A DNA stretch of 41,076 nt from Acidimicrobiaceae bacterium (GTDB lineage Bacteria > Actinomycetota > Acidimicrobiia > Acidimicrobiales > Ilumatobacteraceae): the NCBI GenBank assembly GCA_947467375.1, contig CANIHL010000010.1:1-41076 (forward strand), written 5' to 3'. A model generated the notes under the pieces. That model ran no database searches, was not told the DNA's origin, and saw only the letters and a program-made list of their open reading frames with translations. Positions 15,954-24,009 of the stretch are shown here, in pieces. The position numbers and the translations under genes are program-made. Position 1 is the first letter of the stretch; every line of letters starts with the position of its first letter.

Positions 15954-17126
15954 ATGGCAAATGCATGGTTCGAAACAGTCGCCGAAGCTCAGCGCCGCGC
16001 ACAAAAGCGCTTGCCGAAGTCGGTGTACGGCGCGCTCGTTGCAGGTTCTGAAAAGGGGCTTTCCTCGCGCGACAACCTGGATTCATTCGACCAACTTGGC
16101 TTTGCTCCGCACATTGCAGGCCTCTCCGGTCAACGCGACATGGCAGTAAGCGTGATGGGTCAGCAGTTGTCGATGCCGGTCATTATTTCGCCAACTGGCG
16201 TTCAAGCAGTACACCCCCAAGGTGAAGTTGCTATTGCGCGTGCTGCTCAAAACCGTGGCATTCCGATGGGGCTCAGTTCATTTGCCAGCAAGTCGGTTGA
16301 AGAAGTTGCTGCAGTGAACACCCAGACGCTGTTTCAGATGTATTGGTGTGGCGACAAAGACACGTTGGTGCAACGTATGGAACGTGCTCGTGCTGCTGGT
16401 GCAACTGGGCTCATTGTCACGCTTGACTGGTCATTCTCAAATGGTCGCGACTGGGGTAGTCCATGGATTCCGGAGAAGGTCAACCTGAAAGCAATGCTCA
16501 AGCTTGCACCTGAAGTATTGGTGAAGCCTGAGTGGTTGTGGTCGTTTGCAAAAACTGGTCGCATTCCAGACCTGACTGCACCGAACATGCAAAAGCCTGG
16601 CGAAGATGCTCCAACATTTTTTGGCGCGTACTACGAATGGATGCAGACAACGCTTCCAACGTGGGAAGACATTGCGTGGTTGCGCCAGCAGTGGGGTGGA
16701 CCTTTCATGGTGAAGGGCGTTAGTCGAATTGACGATGCAAAGCGTGTGGTTGATCTTGGTGCGACTGCGCTTTCGGTTTCGAACCATGGTGGAAACAACT
16801 TGGATGGAACCCCAGCGCCAATTCGCGCTCTTCCCGCAATTGCCGATGCTGTTGGTTCACAAATTGATGTGTTGCTCGACGGTGGTGTGCGACGCGGTAG
16901 CGACGTGGTGAAGGCCATGGCACTTGGTGCTCGCGCGGTCATGATTGGTCGCGCATATTTGTGGGGTCTCGCTGCAAATGGACAGGCCGGAGTAGAAAAC
17001 GTGCTCGACGTAATTCGTGGCGGTATTGACTCCGCGTTACTTGGCCTAGGTAAGTCACATGTCAATGAACTCACTCGCGACGATGTCGTTGCGCCTGCAG
17101 ATTTCTCCCGCAAACTAGGCGCGTAA
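15954..17126 (+). CDS. MftD-like FMN-dependent alpha-hydroxy-acid oxidase family protein
   Basis: The 390-residue FMN TIM-barrel protein closely resembles my memory of the mycofactocin flavoprotein MftD. It opens MANAWFETVAEAQRRAQKRLP, has VIISPTGVQAVHPQGE, and its active-site box is SNHGGNNLDGTPAPIR with the catalytic histidine at residue 278. Lactate/glycolate oxidases have Arg where this protein has Asn281 (NHGGR to NHGGN), so it is unlikely to use a simple alpha-hydroxy acid. MftD performs oxidative deamination in mycofactocin maturation. No mftA, B, C, E or F is in the window, and the genes on both sides are of amine and sulfate-ester type, so it may be a relative acting on a small amine. 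It lies 51 bases after the MttB-like gene. Confidence 0.83.
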   Translation: MANAWFETVAEAQRRAQKRLPKSVYGALVAGSEKGLSSRDNLDSFDQLGFAPHIAGLSGQRDMAVSVMGQQLSMPVIISPTGVQAVHPQGEVAIARAAQNRGIPMGLSSFASKSVEEVAAVNTQTLFQMYWCGDKDTLVQRMERARAAGATGLIVTLDWSFSNGRDWGSPWIPEKVNLKAMLKLAPEVLVKPEWLWSFAKTGRIPDLTAPNMQKPGEDAPTFFGAYYEWMQTTLPTWEDIAWLRQQWGGPFMVKGVSRIDDAKRVVDLGATALSVSNHGGNNLDGTPAPIRALPAIADAVGSQIDVLLDGGVRRGSDVVKAMALGARAVMIGRAYLWGLAANGQAGVENVLDVIRGGIDSALLGLGKSHVNELTRDDVVAPADFSRKLGA

Positions 17127-17146
17127 GCGCAGAATACGAGTTGCTC

Positions 17147-18856
17147 ATGGCGCGTCGGACACGAAGTTTCGAACCAAATGCGTCGAAGTCAGTAACTCTT
17201 CCAGGTGGGCAAATTGCCCACGAGTTACACGTTGAACAGTCGCGCCGTTTAGCCCGCTCATTCAGCGAAGTACGCCCAGGCGTGTGGTGCTTTGTTGGTA
17301 ACGGATTATCGAATCAGTCATTTATTGATGCCCCTGAAGGAATTATTGCAATCGATACGGGTGAATCTATTGAAGAAATGAATGAGGCGATCGCAGAATT
17401 GCGCAACGTGTCGGCCCGTCCAATTGTTGCGGTGATGTACACACACTTTCACTACGTTGATGGCACAAAGGCTGTTATTGCAGAAAATGGTGGCAAGGCA
17501 GTTCCTATTTGGGGGCACGAAAAGATTGCTGAGAATCGTCGTCGTACTGCCAGTGAAATCGCGCCTGCTTATGGCCGTGGTTTGGTTGAACAGTTCGCTA
17601 TGCAGCTTCCAGAAGACGGTGAAGATGGTCGAGTAAATGTTGGCCTTGGTCACTTTTATCGCAACCCGAAACATGCTCCGTTTACTCCTGGGTTCATAGA
17701 GCCAACCCACACGTTTGGGTCAGCGGCATCGATCAATGTTGCTGGCTTGGATATTGAAGTGACACACGCACCGTCGGACGCCGATGATTCGGTGACGTAC
17801 TGGATTCCATCGCTTGGTGTTGCCGTAAACAACCTGGTGTGGCCAGTGCTGTTCAACGTGTTTGCCATTCGTGGCGAAGAATATCGAGACCCACGAATTC
17901 TGCTTAAAGGAGTTGATCACCTGCTTTCGCTGAATGCACAACATCTTGTTGGCGCACACGGGCCGCACATTTCTGGTGCGCAAGAAATTGCAACTCGCGT
18001 TACGAAGTATCGCGACTCCCTTCAGTTCATGTGGGATCAAACGGTGCGCGCAACCAACGCTGGAATGACGAGCACCGAAATTGCAGAATCGGTTGATCTG
18101 CCAGAAACCTTTGATGGTGATTACCTGACATCCGAGTTGTACGGAGTGGTTGAGCATCATGTTCGACAAATTCGAACCGGCTTGTTCGGATTCTTTGATG
18201 GCGATGAAGCCAACTTGTTTCCTACGCCACCGCGCGAGCGCACGGCAAAACTGATTGCTGGGTTTGGCGGTAGGGAAGCAGTGCGTAAACAGGTCTCGGA
18301 CGCCCTTACACAAGACGACGTGCGTTGGGCTTTAGAGCTTGGTTCCTGGTTGGTGCGCAGTGAAGGTGCTGAAGATGCCGATCGCGCGTTGCTTGCCAAG
18401 GCATTGCGCATGGTGGCACAGCGAACGAGTGCCGCAAATATTCGTAACTGGTGTATAACTCGTGCGCGTGTGTTGGATGGAACGGCAAATGTTGCGCGAT
18501 TGAAGAACGTGCACTTACGTAAGCCGACACTGCTCAGCGCTGGATTTGAAAAGTCAGTGCACATTCTTCGCGTGCTACTTGTTCCCGAACGAGTGGGCGA
18601 AACCAACATTCGCTTGAAGTTTGAACTCGATGGAAACGTCACTGGTTTGCATATTCGCAACTATGTGGCAGTTCCATATTTGGGCAACGATGCCGACGCA
18701 ACAATTACGACTTCTCTAGACACCTGGACGAACATGCTCTCGGGTGCAACCACGTTGAGTGCAGCGCTTGCCGATGGCTCAATAGCCATTGCGGGAAACG
18801 TAGATGCTGCAGTTCATGCGCTTCGCTGCTTCGATGTGAAAGGCCTTGTTGCCTAA
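17147..18856 (+). CDS. Alkylsulfatase-like metallo-beta-lactamase-fold protein with altered metal motif
   Basis: The ~569-residue protein has the three-part layout of SdsA1/BDS1-type alkylsulfatases: an N-terminal MBL domain, a helical dimerisation domain (GFFDGDEANLFPTPPRERTAKL through the next ~110 residues) and an SCP2-like C-terminal domain. Such enzymes cleave primary or secondary alkyl sulfates using two zinc ions. The metal motif is unusual: where the family has H-x-H-x-D-H, this reads H100-F-H102-Y-V-D105, losing the second histidine or shifting the aspartate. The TEAPxE region reads APSDADDS. No signal peptide is seen. The ATG at 17147 is preferred over the TTG at 17141. The stop overlaps the ATG of the next sulfatase (TAATG). 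Activity on sulfate esters is therefore plausible but doubtful. Confidence 0.78.
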   Translation: MARRTRSFEPNASKSVTLPGGQIAHELHVEQSRRLARSFSEVRPGVWCFVGNGLSNQSFIDAPEGIIAIDTGESIEEMNEAIAELRNVSARPIVAVMYTHFHYVDGTKAVIAENGGKAVPIWGHEKIAENRRRTASEIAPAYGRGLVEQFAMQLPEDGEDGRVNVGLGHFYRNPKHAPFTPGFIEPTHTFGSAASINVAGLDIEVTHAPSDADDSVTYWIPSLGVAVNNLVWPVLFNVFAIRGEEYRDPRILLKGVDHLLSLNAQHLVGAHGPHISGAQEIATRVTKYRDSLQFMWDQTVRATNAGMTSTEIAESVDLPETFDGDYLTSELYGVVEHHVRQIRTGLFGFFDGDEANLFPTPPRERTAKLIAGFGGREAVRKQVSDALTQDDVRWALELGSWLVRSEGAEDADRALLAKALRMVAQRTSAANIRNWCITRARVLDGTANVARLKNVHLRKPTLLSAGFEKSVHILRVLLVPERVGETNIRLKFELDGNVTGLHIRNYVAVPYLGNDADATITTSLDTWTNMLSGATTLSAALADGSIAIAGNVDAAVHALRCFDVKGLVA

Positions 18857-21189
18857 TGGCGCAGAAACTGCCGTTAGGAACCCCAAAGTTTGCAGGTAAG
18901 GCAGAACGTTTAATTGCACAGTCAACACCGAGCAAGCTCGGTCGACAGAGCGCCCCTGAAGGCGCGCCAAACATTGTGCTCATATTGCTGGACGACGTGG
19001 GCTTCGGATCGTTTGGAACTTTCGGTGGTCCAGTGCCAACACCAACACTTGATCGCATTGCCAACGTTGGTCTCCGCTATAACCAATTCCACACCACTGC
19101 GCTGTGTTCTCCAACACGTGCTGCGATGCTGACGGGTCGCAACCACCACGCCGTACACATGGGTGGCATTACTGAAATAGCGAACTCGTTTCCTGGCTAC
19201 GACAGCGCGATACCACCCGAGGCAGCAACGATGGCTCAGGTGTTACGCATGTCTGGCTACGCAACGTCGGTATTTGGCAAGTGGCACCTCGCGCCTTCGT
19301 GGGAGCAAAGCCCTGCTGGTCCATTTGATCGTTGGCCAACTGGTTTGGGCTTTGACAAGTTCTACGGAATTATTGGCGCGGAGTCTTCGCAATGGGAACC
19401 ACCCGTATACGACCAGACCACGCCAATTTCTCCACACGTTGGCAACCCTGGGTACCACCTGACTGAAGACTTGGCAGACCAAACCATTGCGTGGATAGAG
19501 CGACAGCAAGTGTCGCGACCAAATCAACCATTCTTCACGTACTTCTCAACTCCTGCGTTGCATGCACCGCATCATGTTGCACGTGAATGGATAGACAAGT
19601 TCAAAGGTCACTTTGATGGCGGCTGGGATGTACTGCGTGAAGAAATTTACGAGCGTCAACTGAAGCTCGGTGTTATTCCGCCGAATACAACACTTACTAA
19701 ACGACCAGAACAAGTGCCTGCATGGAACGATTACCCAGAGCGTTACCAACCGGTTGCTTCGCGACTCATGGAAACCTTTGCGGGGTTCCTTGCGCATACC
19801 GATGCACAAGTTGGGCGTGTAATCGACGCGCTCGAACGCCTAAATATTATGGACAACACGTTGGTGGTGTACATCACTGGCGACAACGGTGCATCTGCTG
19901 AAGGAACAATTCATGGAGCATGGAGTGCGCCGTCGTTTCAAAATGGAGTTCCAGAAGACCCTGAATGGTTGCTTGAACATATTGAAGACTTTGGTACGGC
20001 AAAGTGCGAAAACCATTTCAATGTTGGTTGGGCGTGGGCGCTTGACTCGCCATTCCAATGGATGAAGCAGGTTGCTTCACACTTTGGCGGAACCCGTAAT
20101 GCAATGGCGCTTAGTTGGCCAAAGAAGATTCGTGATGCAGGTGGTCTGCGCGAACAGTTCCATCACGTAATCGACCTTGTGCCAACGATCTATGAATTGG
20201 TTGGGATTGAAGCCCCAACACACGTGAACGGCATTGAACAGATGCCAATTCATGGAACGTCGATGGCGTATTCGTTCGACAACGCGAATGCACCAAGTAC
20301 GCACACCACTCAATACTTTGAAATTCTGGGTAATCGCGCCATCTATCACGAGGGTTGGATGGCGTCGTGTTTCCACGGTCGTTTGCCGTGGATCCGTTTG
20401 CAGGGTCTCGATTTTGATGGACCACAAGAAGTGTGGGAGTTGTACAACATCAGCGAAGACTTCTCGCAGGCAGTGAATCTTGCAGAGAAGTTCCCGGAAA
20501 AACTTGCCGAATTGCAAGAGTTGTTTCATCAGAATGCAATTCAGTACGACATTTACCCTTTGCGTGATGCGGGTTCGCCTCGCAATGGCGAGTTCGCAGT
20601 TCCGCATTCACTGGATGGAATCAACAAGGTGACGTACACGCGGGCTCATGTGCGCATGCCTGAGAGCTCGGTGCTGAACGTGAAGAACTGCTCCTGGAAA
20701 ATGACCGCGGAAATTGTGGTTCCAGAAGGCGGCGCACATGGCGTGATTGCGTGTCAGGGCGGCAACATGGCGGGTTGGTCTCTATATATCGATGAATTGG
20801 GTAAACCGACGTATCACTACAACTGGTTTGGCCACGTGCATTCGGTAGTTATGGACACCCAAACGCTTAATGCGGGGCATCACGAGATCGTTGTGGACTT
20901 TGCATACGACGGCGGATTCGGTGCCGGCGGAGTTGCAACGATGTTTGTAGATGATCGTGAAGCGGGAAGTGTGCGAATTGAAAAAACGGTGCCCCTCGTG
21001 TATTCGATGAGTGGAGAAACTTTTGATGTTGGTGTCGACACAGGATCGCCTGTAGGTAATTACCCGCACCTATTCACATGCACTGCCGACATTGTTGGCG
21101 TAACGATTGAACGACTCGATGAGCCAAGCGCAGCAACGAAACAAAAAATGCGCGAAGGTGAATTTAGGGCAAGCATCAGCACGCAATAA
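18856..21189 (+). CDS. Type I sulfatase (arylsulfatase, formylglycine-dependent)
   Basis: The 777-residue alkaline-phosphatase-superfamily sulfatase has NIVLILLDDVGFGSFGTFGG at residues 39-58 with the metal-binding Asp pair 46-47. The formylglycine motif is CSPTR, with Cys84 to be converted by a formylglycine-generating enzyme not seen here. VFGKWHLAP and a metal-binding ITGDNGAS complete the active site. The last ~180 residues form a beta-rich domain seen in the long arylsulfatase (AtsA-like) subgroup. No signal peptide is visible, so action in the cytoplasm is likely. The start ATG overlaps the stop of the alkylsulfatase-like gene, implying coupled translation. It is the last gene of the rightward run that begins with dehydrogenase copy B. 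Confidence 0.9.
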   Translation: MAQKLPLGTPKFAGKAERLIAQSTPSKLGRQSAPEGAPNIVLILLDDVGFGSFGTFGGPVPTPTLDRIANVGLRYNQFHTTALCSPTRAAMLTGRNHHAVHMGGITEIANSFPGYDSAIPPEAATMAQVLRMSGYATSVFGKWHLAPSWEQSPAGPFDRWPTGLGFDKFYGIIGAESSQWEPPVYDQTTPISPHVGNPGYHLTEDLADQTIAWIERQQVSRPNQPFFTYFSTPALHAPHHVAREWIDKFKGHFDGGWDVLREEIYERQLKLGVIPPNTTLTKRPEQVPAWNDYPERYQPVASRLMETFAGFLAHTDAQVGRVIDALERLNIMDNTLVVYITGDNGASAEGTIHGAWSAPSFQNGVPEDPEWLLEHIEDFGTAKCENHFNVGWAWALDSPFQWMKQVASHFGGTRNAMALSWPKKIRDAGGLREQFHHVIDLVPTIYELVGIEAPTHVNGIEQMPIHGTSMAYSFDNANAPSTHTTQYFEILGNRAIYHEGWMASCFHGRLPWIRLQGLDFDGPQEVWELYNISEDFSQAVNLAEKFPEKLAELQELFHQNAIQYDIYPLRDAGSPRNGEFAVPHSLDGINKVTYTRAHVRMPESSVLNVKNCSWKMTAEIVVPEGGAHGVIACQGGNMAGWSLYIDELGKPTYHYNWFGHVHSVVMDTQTLNAGHHEIVVDFAYDGGFGAGGVATMFVDDREAGSVRIEKTVPLVYSMSGETFDVGVDTGSPVGNYPHLFTCTADIVGVTIERLDEPSAATKQKMREGEFRASISTQ

Positions 21190-22155
21190 TTACTGAACTA
21201 TGCGTTCGTAAGTAACTTTTCCTCGAAAAGTTGAGAATCCCACTGCTGTGTATAAACCGTATGCACCAGTGGGATTTTCTGTATCTACGTCGAGGGCTGC
21301 ATGGGTTAACCCATCGCGTTTGTAAGCCGCAAGTGCGTGGGTGATGAGCGACTTTCCGATCGACTTTTTCCGGTGCTCGGCAAGGGTTGCCAGCTTGTCA
21401 ATCCATCCAATGCGTTTTCCTAATACTTCATCGTCGGACTCATACCGATGTGACAGCAACAGTCCAACAATGTTGTTGTTGGAATCGACTGCAAAAAACG
21501 ACTGGTCAAGCCGTGCTGTAGAGCCATGAACCAGTTGTTCCCAGCCTTCTTCGCTTGTTGGGGTGGAGCCCCAGTGGTCCATGAAAGCTTGATTCTTTGT
21601 ACTTCTCGCTTCTTCGTCACGTGAAGAATCCCAAGGCACAATTGAATATTCAGTAGCAGTAAACACCTCGGGCGAATTGGCAAGATCAATAATCAAGTCA
21701 TCATTCCAGCGGACTGGGCTCATATTGAAACTTTGGAATAGCGACCCTGCGGTTGAGTTTGTTGCACTCATATCTGAACGCAAAAACTTTGGAAGAGTTC
21801 GGTTCGTTGAACGCAATAACGATTCGCCATGCTCTGTTGCCCACTGCATGACTGCAGTTCCTACACCGTTGTTCCGGTATTCAGGTTTGGTTGTGCCAAA
21901 GATGTAGCAGCGTTCTTCTTTGGTTTCTGAAGGCAGGAAAATGGTGTAACCCACACCAATGATGCGTGATTCGTGTTCGGCAACCATCACATCGTGATCA
22001 AGATCGCAATATGTTCCATCAAATTCTTCTGCGAGTTCTTCAGCAGTCTGGACAAAAACAAGACCGTCAAAGGACAAACCTTCAGAAAGCAATGCGGCAA
22101 TCTCTGGAAGGTCTGAATGAGTTGCCTGACGAAGTTGAAATTGAAACGCTGCCAT
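21190..22155 (-). CDS. Tandem GNAT N-acetyltransferase
   Basis: From the ATG at 22155 the 321-residue product starts MAAFQFQLRQATHSDLPEIAALL and holds two GNAT folds. The first (to ~150) has the acetyl-CoA loop region GTTKPEYRNNGVGTAVMQW. The second (to the end) has LATLAEHRKKSIGKSLITHAL followed by DVDTENPTGAYGLYTAVGF, a complete motif A and B. The layout is like MshD-type double acetyltransferases, but the substrate is unknown. The ATG overlaps the stop codon of the ABC-F gene (TAATG), so the two are translated together. A longer frame to 22209 lies inside the ABC-F gene and is not needed. It ends flush against the sulfatase stop on the other strand. Confidence 0.85.
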   Translation of the reverse strand: MAAFQFQLRQATHSDLPEIAALLSEGLSFDGLVFVQTAEELAEEFDGTYCDLDHDVMVAEHESRIIGVGYTIFLPSETKEERCYIFGTTKPEYRNNGVGTAVMQWATEHGESLLRSTNRTLPKFLRSDMSATNSTAGSLFQSFNMSPVRWNDDLIIDLANSPEVFTATEYSIVPWDSSRDEEARSTKNQAFMDHWGSTPTSEEGWEQLVHGSTARLDQSFFAVDSNNNIVGLLLSHRYESDDEVLGKRIGWIDKLATLAEHRKKSIGKSLITHALAAYKRDGLTHAALDVDTENPTGAYGLYTAVGFSTFRGKVTYERIVQ

Positions 22156-23963
22156 TACTGAGAAGAGGTTATTCCTTGGGATTCCGCTTCTGCAGCAATA
22201 GTTAGCCAATGTACTTCTGCTGCATCAACGGACTGTTGGGCGAGTGCAAGTTCTGCGCTCACTCGTGCGAGTTCAACGTGGTCGTTGCCAACCGCAGACA
22301 ACTCTCGTTCAAGTTTCTGCAACTTTTCAGTTGCCTGCGCAAGCGTCTTCTCGGTTTGCCCAAGCAAACGGCGCAATGTGCTCGGGCTTTTTGCTGGCTT
22401 CACCTTTGTTGGTTGCGCCGAATCGATTGCAGGAGCAGACTTCAATTTTGGTGCAGTTTGGTTGGTGGTTTGCTTGCCTCGCTGTTGTAACCAACCAGCA
22501 ATACCGCCAACTACTTGACGTGTGCCACCTTCGCCGTCAAGCGCCAACACGTCAATAACAGTGCGGTCTAGGAATACGCGGTCGTGGCTGACCACCACCA
22601 CAATTCCAGGCCAGTCATCGAGGTATTCCTCGAGTGCTCGCAACGTATCAAGGTCGAGATCGTTTGTTGGTTCGTCCAGCATCAACACGTTTGGTTGTTC
22701 AATAAGCGTGAGTAGCAACTGCAAACGACGACGTTCGCCACCAGAAAGCGTTGACAACGGCGCGAACTGCGAATCGCCATCAAACCAAAAGCGCTTCATT
22801 AAGTTGATGTCTTCTACCGAAGGGTTTCCTTTGTCGCCCATAACGGCTTCGCGCACGGTTTGCGAAAGATTGAGCTCGCGACCGAGTTGGTCGTAGTAGC
22901 CAATTTTTACCGTGCTACCTACTTCCACATGTCCACCAGTTGGCTTCAAACGGCCAGCAATGAGATCGAGCAGCGTGCTCTTTCCTGCGCCGTTCGGACC
23001 AACGATGCCCAAACGATCGCCGGGTTCGAGTGTGTAATCAAATGCATGGAGTACTTCATGCTCGGCAGATTTTTCAGATGCGGGCCATGAAAATGCAATG
23101 CCTTGCAGTTCGATGCCCTTTGAACCGAGTCGCTGACTGCCTAATGACAAACCAAGTTCGCCCTGTCGCGCGGGGCCTTCTGCTTTGCGCGAAACTAATT
23201 CTTTTGCTGCGTCCATACGCGCTTTTGGTTTTGTTGTGCGTGCAGGTGCACCACGGCGCAACCATGCAAGTTCGGTGCGTGCCAAGTTTTTGCGAACTTG
23301 TTCGGCGGTAGCTGCGCGCTCTTCGCGCTCAATGCGACCAGCCAAGTACGCGGCGTAACCGGAACCTGCAGTTTTGCTGGTTGGCACGTGCATGTATGCA
23401 GAACCACGATCAATTTCCAACACTTTGTTGGTTACACGGTCAAGTACGTGTCGGTCGTGTGTAACGAGTAACAGCCCACCGCGGTATTGCGCTAACCATT
23501 CCTCTAGATAGGAGATGGCATCGAGATCGAGGTGGTTGGTTGGCTCATCCAAAATGAGTGCATCCCATTCGTTCACCAGCAACTGGGCCAGTGCAACACG
23601 TTTTTGTTGACCACCAGAAAGTTCGTTGGTCTGTGCATCGAGTAATCCAGACATTCCCAACTTGTCGAGCATGGCTTCTCCGCGCCAGTCTTCTCCAACC
23701 GCATCGCGCACAGTTCCGGCGGGGAGTACTGGTTGTTGAGCGAGGATTCCAATACGCGCGCCTCGTCCACGATGCACTACGCCATTGTCTGGCGAGTATT
23801 CACCACTCAAAATGCGTAGCAGTGTGCTTTTGCCACAACCGTTTAATCCAACAATGCCAATTCGGTCGCCCTCGGAAACGGTGAGGGAGATATCGGTGAA
23901 CAGTGGACGGTTTGGTCGGGATGCCGAAAGTTTCTGGGCATCAATCACGATCACGACGCTCAA
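22155..23963 (-). CDS. ABC-F family ATPase, Uup type
   Basis: The ~602-residue protein has two ABC ATPase domains and no membrane segments. The first Walker A is GLNGCGKST (39-47) with LSGGQQKRVALAQ and LILDEPTNHLD. The second has GPNGAGKST, LSGGERRRLQLL and LMLDEPTNDLD. The linker contains RTELAWLRRGAPARTTKPKAR, characteristic of Uup, and the C-terminal ~90 residues form a predicted coiled coil (LLGQTEKTLAQATEKLQKLERELSAV). ABC-F proteins act on the ribosome; Uup has been linked to ribosome rescue and DNA-related phenotypes. The start is TTG at 23963 or the GTG three codons later. It is followed by a coupled GNAT gene. Confidence 0.9.
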   Translation of the reverse strand: MSVVIVIDAQKLSASRPNRPLFTDISLTVSEGDRIGIVGLNGCGKSTLLRILSGEYSPDNGVVHRGRGARIGILAQQPVLPAGTVRDAVGEDWRGEAMLDKLGMSGLLDAQTNELSGGQQKRVALAQLLVNEWDALILDEPTNHLDLDAISYLEEWLAQYRGGLLLVTHDRHVLDRVTNKVLEIDRGSAYMHVPTSKTAGSGYAAYLAGRIEREERAATAEQVRKNLARTELAWLRRGAPARTTKPKARMDAAKELVSRKAEGPARQGELGLSLGSQRLGSKGIELQGIAFSWPASEKSAEHEVLHAFDYTLEPGDRLGIVGPNGAGKSTLLDLIAGRLKPTGGHVEVGSTVKIGYYDQLGRELNLSQTVREAVMGDKGNPSVEDINLMKRFWFDGDSQFAPLSTLSGGERRRLQLLLTLIEQPNVLMLDEPTNDLDLDTLRALEEYLDDWPGIVVVVSHDRVFLDRTVIDVLALDGEGGTRQVVGGIAGWLQQRGKQTTNQTAPKLKSAPAIDSAQPTKVKPAKSPSTLRRLLGQTEKTLAQATEKLQKLERELSAVGNDHVELARVSAELALAQQSVDAAEVHWLTIAAEAESQGITSSQ

Positions 23964-24009
23964 TTCTAGGGCTGTTTACTCACATATTGACGGTGGCTAC
24001 CATTGAGCC

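Noticed and set aside
15954-17126. Part of a mycofactocin biosynthesis cluster
   Set aside because: No precursor peptide, radical SAM protein, glycosyltransferase or creatininase-like mft gene is found within the window.
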